Part shown: piece after piece, positions 17,531 through 24,577 of the stretch
Numbering within the stretch: the stretch's first letter is position 1
Layout: every line of letters starts with the position of its first letter
Source: Salibaculum sp035270045
GTDB lineage: Bacteria; Pseudomonadota; Alphaproteobacteria; Rhodobacterales; Rhodobacteraceae
Reading direction: 5' to 3'
Length of the DNA: 64,000 bases
Assembly: GCF_035270045.1 (NCBI RefSeq)
Contig: NZ_DATFIP010000054.1
Coordinates: 4,944 to 68,943, forward strand
Made by a program: the position numbers and the translations under genes
Notes under the pieces: generated by a model
What the model was told of the DNA's origin: nothing
What the model saw: the letters and a program-made list of their open reading frames with translations, nothing else
Database searches by the model: none

Positions 17531-18178
17531 ATGACCCCCGAACACGCTTCCGAGTTGACAGCCAAGGTCTGCGACCTGGCCCCCGTGGTACCGGTTCTGG
17601 TGCTGGACGACGCCGGCCCCGCCGCCGAGTTGGCATCCGCGCTGATCGCTGGCGGGCTGCCCGCGTTGGAAGTCACCCTGCGCACCCCCGCAGCCCTCGA
17701 CGTGATCCGCGAGATGGCCGGTGTCGAAGGCGGCGTGGTCGGCGCGGGCACCCTGCTGACCCCTGACGACGTGGAAGCCGCCAAGGAGGCGGGAGCGACC
17801 TTCGGAGTCTCTCCGGGCGCCACCGACCGGCTGCTCGACGCCTGCGAGGCCAACGACCTGCCGCTGCTGCCCGGTGCCGCCACGGCCTCCGAGGCCATGG
17901 CGCTGCTGGAACGCGGCTACAGCGTTCAGAAGTTCTTTCCCGCCGAGGCCAATGGCGGGGCCAAGGCGCTCAAGGCCATCGGCGCGCCGATCCCGCAGGT
18001 GCGGTTCTGCCCCACCGGCGGCGTCAGCCTGTCCAATGCCGCCGAGTACCTGTCGCTTGCCAACACGCTCTGCGTCGGCGGCAGCTGGGTGGCCCCCGGC
18101 GAACTGGTCAAGGCAGGCGACTGGGCGAGGATCACCGCGCTGGCCGCCGAGGCGGCGGCCCTGCCACGCGGCCGCTAA
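17531..18178 (+). CDS. eda: 2-dehydro-3-deoxyphosphogluconate aldolase
   Basis: KDPG aldolase of 215 residues, TIM-barrel class I aldolase. The Schiff-base lysine is in YSVQKFFPAEANGG (about residue 135); the catalytic glutamate and arginine lie in ALEVTLRTPAAL near residue 55. It cleaves KDPG to pyruvate and glyceraldehyde 3-phosphate. The gene follows edd by 21 nt in the same operon. The phosphate-binding motif PTGGVSLSNAAEYL is also present. The sequence is complete with no odd features. Confidence 0.95.
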   Translation: MTPEHASELTAKVCDLAPVVPVLVLDDAGPAAELASALIAGGLPALEVTLRTPAALDVIREMAGVEGGVVGAGTLLTPDDVEAAKEAGATFGVSPGATDRLLDACEANDLPLLPGAATASEAMALLERGYSVQKFFPAEANGGAKALKAIGAPIPQVRFCPTGGVSLSNAAEYLSLANTLCVGGSWVAPGELVKAGDWARITALAAEAAALPRGR

Positions 18179-18452
18179 GGTTCAGGAAAGACCCCAGTTC
18201 TGGCCTTGCGCTGGGAGCCGGCTTTGCAAAGCGGCATCATAGCTGACAATCTTGCGGCATGGAGCAGACATTGGCTCGAGCCGCGCGGAGATGGTCCGAG
18301 GTGGGCTCAAACCCGAACACCCGCCGCATCGTCGGCGCATGTCTTTTTCGGGCGGGCAGCGGTCATCCGACCTTTTCGCTTCAACACCCGCCTCGTGTCG
18401 TCACAGGGACAACCTACGTCAAGCGCAAAGCACGCGGCGACCCCTGCCCTGC
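18179..18452. other. 274-bp gene-free stretch
   Basis: No convincing gene, terminator or RNA is visible between eda and the minus-strand 86-residue gene. The stretch from about 18220 to 18330 reads like decayed sequence rather than a promoter, with phrases such as CAAAGCGGCATCATAGCTG and GGAGCAGACATTGGCTCG. From memory, similar phrases recur between genes in other roseobacters, but this cannot be checked here. Confidence 0.4.
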
Positions 18453-18713
18453 TCAGTTCAACCGCGCCTTGCGGCCGCCACGGCGCCTGGCGCCCTGGGC
18501 ACTGCTCAGCCCCTCGCGCAGGACCTCTGTCATCGGGTGGCCCTCCTGCCCGTGGCGCGCCAGCAGAACCGGAATCGCCGCCCCGGCCTCGACATCGCGC
18601 AGGCTCAGCGCCCAATCCAGGAAGATCGTCCGGCATTCCTCAGCGGTGATCCCCTCGATGCGATAGGCCTCGTAGATCAGCCCCTTGGGATCGTTTTCGT
18701 CAACCGGTCTCAT
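18453..18713 (-). CDS. conserved hypothetical protein (86 aa) coupled to glnE
   Basis: Small protein of 86 residues, starting MRPVDENDPKGLIYEAYRIE and ending in a very basic tail (ARRRGGRKARLN). The core EECRTIFLDWALSLRD is a short helical motif. No signal peptide or membrane segment is seen. Its start lies inside the 3' end of glnE, overlapping it by 14 nt on the same strand, so it is probably translated from the same mRNA. I recall similar proteins beside glnE in Rhodobacteraceae but know no function. Confidence 0.75.
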   Translation of the reverse strand: MRPVDENDPKGLIYEAYRIEGITAEECRTIFLDWALSLRDVEAGAAIPVLLARHGQEGHPMTEVLREGLSSAQGARRRGGRKARLN

Positions 18714-21477
18714 CGTCGTCTCCCAGGATATCGGTGATTGTCGCGGCGGCGGCCTCGGCCGTTGCGGTGATGCATGCGGCCAGCGCCGCGACGCTCTCCT
18801 GCCCGGTTTCGCGCAGGATCATCGCGCGGCCACCAGCGCCCAGGTCGTCGGGGTCCGTCGCGCCGCCGCCCAGCAGCTTGCCGCTGGCCTGCAGCGCCCA
18901 GAACAGGTCGGCTGCCGCGGCCAGGTGTTGGACCCGGTCCGCCGCGATCACCCCCGCCGACACGGCATCGGCCAACTGGTCCGGTGTGGCATGGGCCGTG
19001 CTGCCCGCCAGGAGCGCCAGCGCCTGGCCGGCCAGCTCGACGTCCTGCAACCGGCCCTGGCCGATCTTGGCGTCCCAGGGTCCCTTTGGCGGCTTGGCCC
19101 CGGCGATCCGGGCACGCATGTGCGCCACCTCGCCGCGCACCGCTTCGCCACCCGACTTGGCGGCCAGCACGCGGGCGCGGCTGGCCTCGACATCCGCGCC
19201 CAGTTCCTCTGGCCCTGTCACCACCCGTGCGCGGGTCAGCGCCAGGTGTTCCCAGGTCCAGGCCTCGTCCATCTGGTAGCGCTCGAAGGTGGCAAAGGCG
19301 GTGGCCACCGGCCCCTGCTTGCCCGAGGGACGCAGCCGCATGTCCACTTCATAGAGCCTGCCCTCGGCCATGGGCGCGGAAAGTGCGGTCACCAGCGCCT
19401 GGGTGAGCCGGGCGTAGTAGGGCCGCACCGACAGCGGCTTTGGCCCTTGCGATCCCTCCTGCCCGTCCCCGTCGTAGATCACGATCAGGTCCAGGTCGGA
19501 CTGGGCATGAATGCGCCCCGCCCCCAGCGAGCCCATGCCGAGCACAACTGCACCCCGGCCCGGCGGCGCGCCGTGCTTGGCGGCAAACTGCGCCAGCACG
19601 CGGGGAAAGAGGCCGGCAATCACGGCCTCGGCCAGGTCCGCGTAATGCCGCCCGGCCTCGCCCGCGTCGATAAGCCCGCGCAGGTGATGCACACCGATGC
19701 GGAAATGCCATTCCTTGGCCCAGCGGCGGGTCGCGTCCAGCTGCGCCTCGTAGTCGGCAGCGCCGTCCAGAACCTTGTCCAACCCCTGCACAAGGGCCGC
19801 GCGGCCCGGCCAGGCCTCGAAGAAGGACCCGCCGATCACGGCGTCCAGCACACCGGAGTTTCGGCCCAGATACTGCGCCAGCGCCGGGGCCGTCGCGGCG
19901 ATGTCCACGATCAACCGGGTCAGCTGCGGATTGGCCTCGAAGAGCGAGAACAGTTGCACACCCGCCGGAAGACCGCGCAGGAACCCGTCGAAGGCCAGCA
20001 GCGCCTCGTCCGGTTTCGCGGCCTCTTGCAGGCGGGACAGCAGCATCGGTTTCAGCCGATTGAAGATCTCCACCGCGCGGTCCGAGCGCAGCGCCGGGTA
20101 GGTCAGCCAGCGTTCGGTGATCTCGGCACCGAACTCGGGCGCGGCATCCGAGGGTTCGGTGGGCGCGAAAAAGCCCTCGGTCATCTCGTGGACCTCTTCC
20201 AGCCGGTCCCGTAGCCCGGCCTTCAGGCTGTCGGCATCCGTCCCGCACAAGGCGGCGAGCCTGGCGAACTCCTCGTCCGATTGGGGCAGGTCATGGGTCT
20301 GGACGTCGCGCAGCATCTGCACCCGGTGCTCGATCTCGCGGTGAGCGCGGTAATGCGCGGTGAGTGTCTGCGCATCGGACTGCGGCACCCAGCCGGCCTT
20401 GGCCAGCGCGGCCAGGCCCGCGCGCGTGCCCCGCACCCGCAGGCTTTCGTCGCGCCCGCCCGCGATCAATTGGCGGGTTTGGGTGAAGAACTCGATCTCG
20501 CGGATGCCGCCGCGGCCCAGCTTCATGTTGTGCCCCGGCAGGGTGATCGGCCCGCCCAACCCCTTGTGGGCACGGATGCGCAGGCGCATGTCGTGGGCAT
20601 CCTGGATGGCGGCGAAATCGAGGTGCTTGCGCCAGACGAAGGGGCGCAGGGTTTCAAGGAACCGTTCTCCCGCCGCGATATCCCCGGCCGCCGCGCGCGC
20701 CTTGATATAGGCGGCGCGTTCCCAGGTGCGCCCAAGGCTTTCGTAGTAGCGCTCGGCGGTTTCCATCGACAGGCAGACCGGCGTGACACCGGCGTCGGGC
20801 CGCAACCGCAGATCCGTGCGAAAGACATAGCCCTCGGCGGTGGTCTCGCCGATCAGGGCGCACATGCGCCGTGTCACCTTGATGAAGCCCGCGCGCGCCT
20901 CGTGGTAGTCGCCGGGGTCGAACCTGGTCTCGTCGAACAGGCAGATCAGGTCGATGTCGCTGGAATAGTTCAGTTCATAGGCCCCGCCCTTGCCCATGGC
21001 CAGCGCCACCATGCCGCCCGCGGTTTCGGCATCCTCTGCGCTTAGACCCGGCAGCTTGCCGCGCTTGATCTCGGCGGCGACCAGGCGTTTCAGCGCGGTG
21101 TCCACGGCCATGTCGGCCAGCCGTGTCAGCGCGCCGGTCACATCCTCCAGCGCCCAGACCCCGGCCAGGTCGGCCAGCCCGGCCAGCAGCGCCACGCGCC
21201 GCTTGGCTTGGCGCAGCCCGCTGCCCAGCTGCGGCAGGGCCAGCGCGGCCTTGTCCGCCAGTTCGGCCTCCAGCGCCGGCTCGGGGTCGGCCAACGCGCC
21301 GGGCAGCCAGTCGGCTTCCTTGCGCATCAAGTCCAGCAGGTAGGGGCTACACCCGGCCGCCCCCTCGATCACCTCGGCCACCTCGGGCGGCTGGTCGGGA
21401 AACAGGGCGCGGCCATCGGCCCCGTGGTCGGTGTCGAAGGGCCGTGGGGATCGCGTGATGCGGGCAGCAAAGCTCAT
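18700..21477 (-). CDS. glnE: bifunctional glutamine-synthetase adenylyltransferase/deadenylase
   Basis: Nitrogen-regulation enzyme of 925 residues, close to the E. coli length. It has two nucleotidyltransferase domains: the N-terminal deadenylase domain with MGKGGAYELNYSSDIDLICL (Asp pair near 174-176) and the C-terminal adenylyltransferase domain with GMGSLGAGRIHAQSDLDLIV (near 650). Helical GlnD/PII-response domains separate and follow them. It adds or removes AMP on GlnA according to PII state. The NTF2-like gene overlaps its start by 4 nt and the 86-residue gene overlaps its end. Confidence 0.94.
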   Translation of the reverse strand: MSFAARITRSPRPFDTDHGADGRALFPDQPPEVAEVIEGAAGCSPYLLDLMRKEADWLPGALADPEPALEAELADKAALALPQLGSGLRQAKRRVALLAGLADLAGVWALEDVTGALTRLADMAVDTALKRLVAAEIKRGKLPGLSAEDAETAGGMVALAMGKGGAYELNYSSDIDLICLFDETRFDPGDYHEARAGFIKVTRRMCALIGETTAEGYVFRTDLRLRPDAGVTPVCLSMETAERYYESLGRTWERAAYIKARAAAGDIAAGERFLETLRPFVWRKHLDFAAIQDAHDMRLRIRAHKGLGGPITLPGHNMKLGRGGIREIEFFTQTRQLIAGGRDESLRVRGTRAGLAALAKAGWVPQSDAQTLTAHYRAHREIEHRVQMLRDVQTHDLPQSDEEFARLAALCGTDADSLKAGLRDRLEEVHEMTEGFFAPTEPSDAAPEFGAEITERWLTYPALRSDRAVEIFNRLKPMLLSRLQEAAKPDEALLAFDGFLRGLPAGVQLFSLFEANPQLTRLIVDIAATAPALAQYLGRNSGVLDAVIGGSFFEAWPGRAALVQGLDKVLDGAADYEAQLDATRRWAKEWHFRIGVHHLRGLIDAGEAGRHYADLAEAVIAGLFPRVLAQFAAKHGAPPGRGAVVLGMGSLGAGRIHAQSDLDLIVIYDGDGQEGSQGPKPLSVRPYYARLTQALVTALSAPMAEGRLYEVDMRLRPSGKQGPVATAFATFERYQMDEAWTWEHLALTRARVVTGPEELGADVEASRARVLAAKSGGEAVRGEVAHMRARIAGAKPPKGPWDAKIGQGRLQDVELAGQALALLAGSTAHATPDQLADAVSAGVIAADRVQHLAAAADLFWALQASGKLLGGGATDPDDLGAGGRAMILRETGQESVAALAACITATAEAAAATITDILGDDDETG

Positions 21478-21848
21478 GGCACCGGCGGCCCCTCGGGCGT
21501 GTCCTGGCTGAAAAGATTGATCCAGCCCGCGCCGTCGCGCTGCCAGAGCGAGGAAACGCGCATCGCCTTCCAGGTGGTCTGGCCGGACCGCAGGAACCCT
21601 GCGTGGTAGGCCAGCAAGGCCTGATCGGCGCCGATGGGCCGCACCCGGCCCTGCGACAGGTCGTAATCGGCCACGGTCGGCCCCGTGGCCAAGGCGCCGA
21701 TCAGCACCTCGCGCCCGGCGAAGCCATCAGGATAGACGCCTTCGAAATCCTCGGCCAGCGCCGCGCGCAGGCTGCGCGCATCGCCCGCCGCGAGCGCGGC
21801 CCAGATACCGCGTTCCATGGCCATCACCTCGTCCAGCAGATCGCCCAT
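21474..21848 (-). CDS. NTF2-like (DUF4440) protein
   Basis: Small cytoplasmic protein of 124 residues with the SnoaL/NTF2-like cone fold. The hallmark pattern is MERGIWAALAAGDARSLRAA at the N-terminus, then LAEDFEGVYPDGFAGRE, and a C-terminal strand RVSSLWQRDGAGWINLFSQD. The family includes small-molecule binding and isomerase-like proteins; no specific activity can be named. Its stop overlaps the glnE start (ATGA), which suggests coupling. It is divergent from the YbaK gene at 21909, across 60 bp. Confidence 0.78.
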   Translation of the reverse strand: MGDLLDEVMAMERGIWAALAAGDARSLRAALAEDFEGVYPDGFAGREVLIGALATGPTVADYDLSQGRVRPIGADQALLAYHAGFLRSGQTTWKAMRVSSLWQRDGAGWINLFSQDTPEGPPVP

Positions 21849-21908
21849 GCCCTTGCCTCTCTCCCCCGGATCGGTAGCCTCGGGGCGACGCTAGAGAGGG
21901 TGCACGAC

Positions 21909-22379
21909 ATGAGCAAGAGCCTGAAACGCGTGAAGGCCGCCCTGCAGGCCGCGGGATTGGAGGCAAACCCGCTTGAGATGGCCGAGGGCACCCGCACCGC
22001 GCAGGACGCCGCGGCGGCAGCGGGTTGCACGCTCGACCAGATCTGCAAGTCGATCATCTTCCGGGGTCACGAGAGCGGCGATTGCATCCTGTTCCTGACG
22101 GCCGGCGGCAACCGGGTGGACGCGGGCAAGGCGGCCGCCATGGCGGGCGAGGCACTGGACCGGGCCGACGCGGCGGCGGTGCGCACCCAGACCGGCTTTG
22201 CGATCGGGGGTGTCGCCCCCATCGGCCACCTGCACCCGATACGCGCCTTCTGGGACCCGCGCTTGTCCGACTTCGACGTAATCTGGGCCGCCGCCGGCAC
22301 GCCGCACCATGTCTTTCCCGTCTCGCCCGATGACCTGCGGCCGCTGACGCAGGCGCAAGTTGCGGATTTCACGAGCTGA
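21909..22379 (+). CDS. YbaK/EbsC family aminoacyl-tRNA deacylase-like protein
   Basis: Protein of 156 residues with the YbaK/ProX-type editing domain. The substrate lysine region QICKSIIFRG (about 45-54) and the GGVAPIGHL loop (about 100) are present, as is FDVIWAAAGTPHHVFPVSPDDL. These enzymes hydrolyse mischarged tRNAs, such as Cys-tRNA-Pro or Ala-tRNA-Pro. The ATG at 21909 has GAGAGGG upstream and matches the family start MSKSLKRVKAAL. Which tRNA it edits cannot be told from motifs. Confidence 0.85.
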   Translation: MSKSLKRVKAALQAAGLEANPLEMAEGTRTAQDAAAAAGCTLDQICKSIIFRGHESGDCILFLTAGGNRVDAGKAAAMAGEALDRADAAAVRTQTGFAIGGVAPIGHLHPIRAFWDPRLSDFDVIWAAAGTPHHVFPVSPDDLRPLTQAQVADFTS

Positions 22380-22399
22380 AAATCTGCAAGGGTGCAGCG

Positions 22400-22418
22400 A
22401 TGTAATAAACATTTACAT
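22400..22418. promoter_or_regulatory. 19-bp palindrome upstream of DUF2852 gene, distal copy
   Basis: ATGTAATAAACATTTACAT has perfect 6-bp arms (ATGTAA/TTACAT) around 7 nt and stands in an AT-rich patch of an otherwise GC-rich genome. It shares the pattern ATGTRA-N7-TYACAT with a second palindrome 59 bp downstream, centre to centre. This looks like a pair of binding sites for one dimeric regulator. Confidence 0.5.
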
Positions 22419-22458
22419 TTGGCCTTGACGCAGGGCAGCTGATTGCCCATCTGGTATG

Positions 22459-22477
22459 ATGTGAAGTGTGTTCACAT
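22459..22477. promoter_or_regulatory. 19-bp palindrome upstream of DUF2852 gene, proximal copy
   Basis: ATGTGAAGTGTGTTCACAT has perfect 7-bp arms (ATGTGAA/TTCACAT) around 5 nt, ending 25 bp before the ATG at 22503. TATGAT at 22455-22460 overlaps its left edge and could be a -10 element, although no -35 sits at normal spacing. The 7-nt distance between TGTGA and TCACA excludes the 6-nt CRP consensus. Confidence 0.5.
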
Positions 22478-22502
22478 TGGAAACTGACCCCAGGGAGACC
22501 GC

Positions 22503-22952
22503 ATGACAACCTCGACCACCTACATTGACGACATTGCGCGCCATGCCCGCGAAACGCGGGCGGGCAACTGGTTCAGCCGGGCCGAAGGCTGGCTGGACGA
22601 CCGCGGCAAGGGGGCCTGGATCGCCGCCATGGTGCTGGGATTCATCTTCGTCTGGCCCGTCGGCCTTGCCATTCTCGCCTACATGATCTGGAGCAAACGC
22701 ATGTTTTCTGGAAATTGCGCCGCCACGCGCACCCGCCATTCCTATCGCGCTGCCACCAAGTCCAGCGGAAACAGTGCCTTCGACGCCTACAAGCAGGACA
22801 CGCTGCGCCGCCTGGAAGAGGAGCAGCAGCAGTTCGAGGCTTTTCTCCAGCGTCTGCGCGAGGCCAAGGACAAGGCCGAGTTCGACCAGTTCATGGACGA
22901 TCGGGCCAAGCGCCGCGACGACGCGGGCGACGAGTCCGAAAACGCGGCCTGA
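22503..22952 (+). CDS. DUF2852 domain-containing membrane protein
   Basis: Protein of 149 residues with one membrane segment (AAMVLGFIFVWPVGLAILAYMIW, about 41-63), the core of DUF2852. The C-terminal half is a charged coiled-coil (DTLRRLEEEQQQFEAFLQRL). Such proteins are widespread in alphaproteobacteria but uncharacterised. GGGAGA precedes the ATG. Two similar 19-bp palindromes lie upstream, so it appears to be controlled by a dedicated dimeric regulator. The RDD gene lies 86 nt downstream. Confidence 0.85.
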   Translation: MTTSTTYIDDIARHARETRAGNWFSRAEGWLDDRGKGAWIAAMVLGFIFVWPVGLAILAYMIWSKRMFSGNCAATRTRHSYRAATKSSGNSAFDAYKQDTLRRLEEEQQQFEAFLQRLREAKDKAEFDQFMDDRAKRRDDAGDESENAA

Positions 22953-23038
22953 TCGCCCTGCGCCCCCATCCGCTGCCTCTCCGGCCGCCCGCGCTGTCCC
23001 CGCGGGCGGCCACCAATCCTTCCCGCCCGGAGCCACAA

Positions 23039-23491
23039 ATGACACCGCACCGCGCCAACACTCCCGGCCACCCCGACCCCGCCCGCCTGCCGGACTTCTA
23101 CCGCGGCGTGCCGGGCAAGCGGATCATTGCCTGGCTGATAGACTGGGTCGTGGCCAGCGTGATCTCCGCCCTGCTGCTGCCGCTGACTTTTTTCCTGGGG
23201 CTCTTCATCTTCCCGGTCATGGTGGCCGTGGTCGGCTTCTTCTACCGCTGGTCCACGCTGGCGAGCGGATCAGCCACCTGGGGAATGCGCCTGATGGCGG
23301 TGGAACTGCGCGACGCCGAGGGCCTGCGGCTGGACGGGCCCACGGCCTTCTGGCACGTGGCACTTCATTACGGGCTGTTGATCGTTTCGCCGGGCCTTCT
23401 GATCTCTGGTGTGGTCACGCTTACAACGCCGAAGCGCCAGGGACTGCACGACCTCGTGCTGGGAACCGTGGCGCTCAATCGCGCGCTGTGA
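23039..23491 (+). CDS. RDD family membrane protein
   Basis: Membrane protein of 150 residues with the RDD domain. The arginine and paired aspartate pattern appears as GKRIIAWLIDWVV at about 20-32. Hydrophobic segments follow: VISALLLPLTFFLGLFIF with MVAVVGFFY, and later YGLLIVSPGLLISGVV. The glycine-rich ATWGMRLMAVEL loop and the terminal QGLHDLVLGTVAL are family features. RDD proteins are proposed transporters or Na+/H+ antiporter-related proteins; the role here is unknown. The ATG at 23039 follows a GGAG at good distance. Confidence 0.85.
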   Translation: MTPHRANTPGHPDPARLPDFYRGVPGKRIIAWLIDWVVASVISALLLPLTFFLGLFIFPVMVAVVGFFYRWSTLASGSATWGMRLMAVELRDAEGLRLDGPTAFWHVALHYGLLIVSPGLLISGVVTLTTPKRQGLHDLVLGTVALNRAL

Positions 23492-23575
23492 CCGGCGGTG
23501 AAGGATGGGCTTGGAGTCGCGGCCCGGCGTTGCTAGGCTGCACGAACAAGGTTCTACCAGAGCACAAGCAAGCCG

Positions 23576-24406
23576 ATGCGCCACTCGCTTCCCATCGCGC
23601 CGCAGTTCTACGTGACGGCCCCGCAACCCTGCCCCTACCTCGGGGGCCGGATGGAGCGCAAGCTGTTCACGGCCCTGCAGGGCGAGAACGCGGAAAAGCT
23701 CAATGACACCCTTTCCAAGCAGGGGTTTCGCCGATCTCAGAACGTGCTTTACCGGCCGTCCTGCGCCGAGTGCACCGCATGCATGTCGGCGCGAATCCGG
23801 GTCGCGGATTTCCGGATGTCGCGCAGCCAGCGCCGGGTCTGGAAACGCAATGCCCACCTGCGGCGCAGTGCTGCCTCTCCCTGGGCGACAGAGGATCAGT
23901 ACGCGCTGTTTCGCAGCTACCTCGACAGCCGTCACGCCGATGGCGGCATGGCCGACATGGACCTCTTCGAATTCGCCGCCATGATCGAGGAGACGCCGAT
24001 CCGCACACGGCTCATCGAATACACCGACCCCAACGCGGCAGGGGATCCCGACGACAGCGGGTTGCGCGCGGTCAGCCTGACCGACATGCTCGATGACGGG
24101 CTCAGCATGGTCTATTCCTTCTTCGACCCCGCCCAGGAGCGGCAGTCGCCGGGAACGCACCTGATCCTCGACCATGTCCAGATCGCCAGCGAACTGGGGC
24201 TGCCCTACGTCTACCTTGGTTACTGGGTGCCCGGGTCCGACAAGATGGGCTACAAGGCGCGGTTCTCGGCGGTGGAGGTCTATCGCCACGGCCACTGGGA
24301 GGACCTGCAGGACCCCGCGGTCTACGACGCCGAGACCCACCCGCTGGAGGTCGCTCCGATCGCGGACCAGGTGGCAAGGATCACCCTGCCCGACGGCGGC
24401 CGCTAG
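23576..24406 (+). CDS. bpt: aspartate/glutamate leucyltransferase (arginyltransferase family)
   Basis: Aminoacyl-tRNA protein transferase of 276 residues, the usual length. The N-terminal cysteine cluster is visible in CPYLGGRMERKLF and YRPSCAECTACMSARI, and the C-terminal domain includes GLSMVYSFFDP and LGYWVPGSDKMGYKARFSAVE. Bpt-type bacterial enzymes attach leucine to N-terminal Asp or Glu, feeding the N-end rule degradation pathway. The family is also called arginyltransferase from its eukaryotic relatives. The gene is monocistronic, and a hairpin at 24540 follows it. Confidence 0.9.
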   Translation: MRHSLPIAPQFYVTAPQPCPYLGGRMERKLFTALQGENAEKLNDTLSKQGFRRSQNVLYRPSCAECTACMSARIRVADFRMSRSQRRVWKRNAHLRRSAASPWATEDQYALFRSYLDSRHADGGMADMDLFEFAAMIEETPIRTRLIEYTDPNAAGDPDDSGLRAVSLTDMLDDGLSMVYSFFDPAQERQSPGTHLILDHVQIASELGLPYVYLGYWVPGSDKMGYKARFSAVEVYRHGHWEDLQDPAVYDAETHPLEVAPIADQVARITLPDGGR

Positions 24407-24450
24407 AGCACGTCGCGAAAAGGCGGGCACCGGTCTTGCGCGCCCCGGAC
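24403..24450 (+). repeat. possible dispersed intergenic repeat fragment
   Basis: The segment CTAGAGCACGTCGCGAAAAG followed by GCGGGCACCGGTCTTGCGC begins at the bpt stop codon. It resembles a dispersed alphaproteobacterial intergenic element of the form GAGC..GTC..GAAAAGTGG..ACCGGTTTT.CG that I know from rhizobia and relatives. Only one copy is clear in this window, so the identification is from memory and tentative. Confidence 0.35.
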
Positions 24451-24539
24451 ATGCGTTATCACCAGAACGGTGCGGATCGCGGGAATGCGCATGAACCCGA
24501 CAGGGGCGCTGCGCGCCTGACACGCCCCATATCCCCGAC

Positions 24540-24571
24540 ACGGAAAGGTTGCCCGGAGGCACCCTTTCCGT
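24540..24571. terminator. hairpin terminator between bpt and TRAP operon
   Basis: The arms ACGGAAAGG (24540-24548) and CCTTTCCGT (24563-24571) pair perfectly, and an inner TGCC/GGCA extends the stem with one mismatch around a CGGA loop. It lies between the convergent ends of bpt and the TRAP large permease, so it can serve both. The uridine tract is weak. Confidence 0.6.
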
Positions 24572-24577
24572 CTCGTC

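Noticed and set aside
22459..22477. CRP-type site (TGTGA-N6-TCACA)
   Set aside because: The half-sites are 7 nt apart, not 6, and the second copy shares the 7-nt spacing, so a different regulator is more likely.
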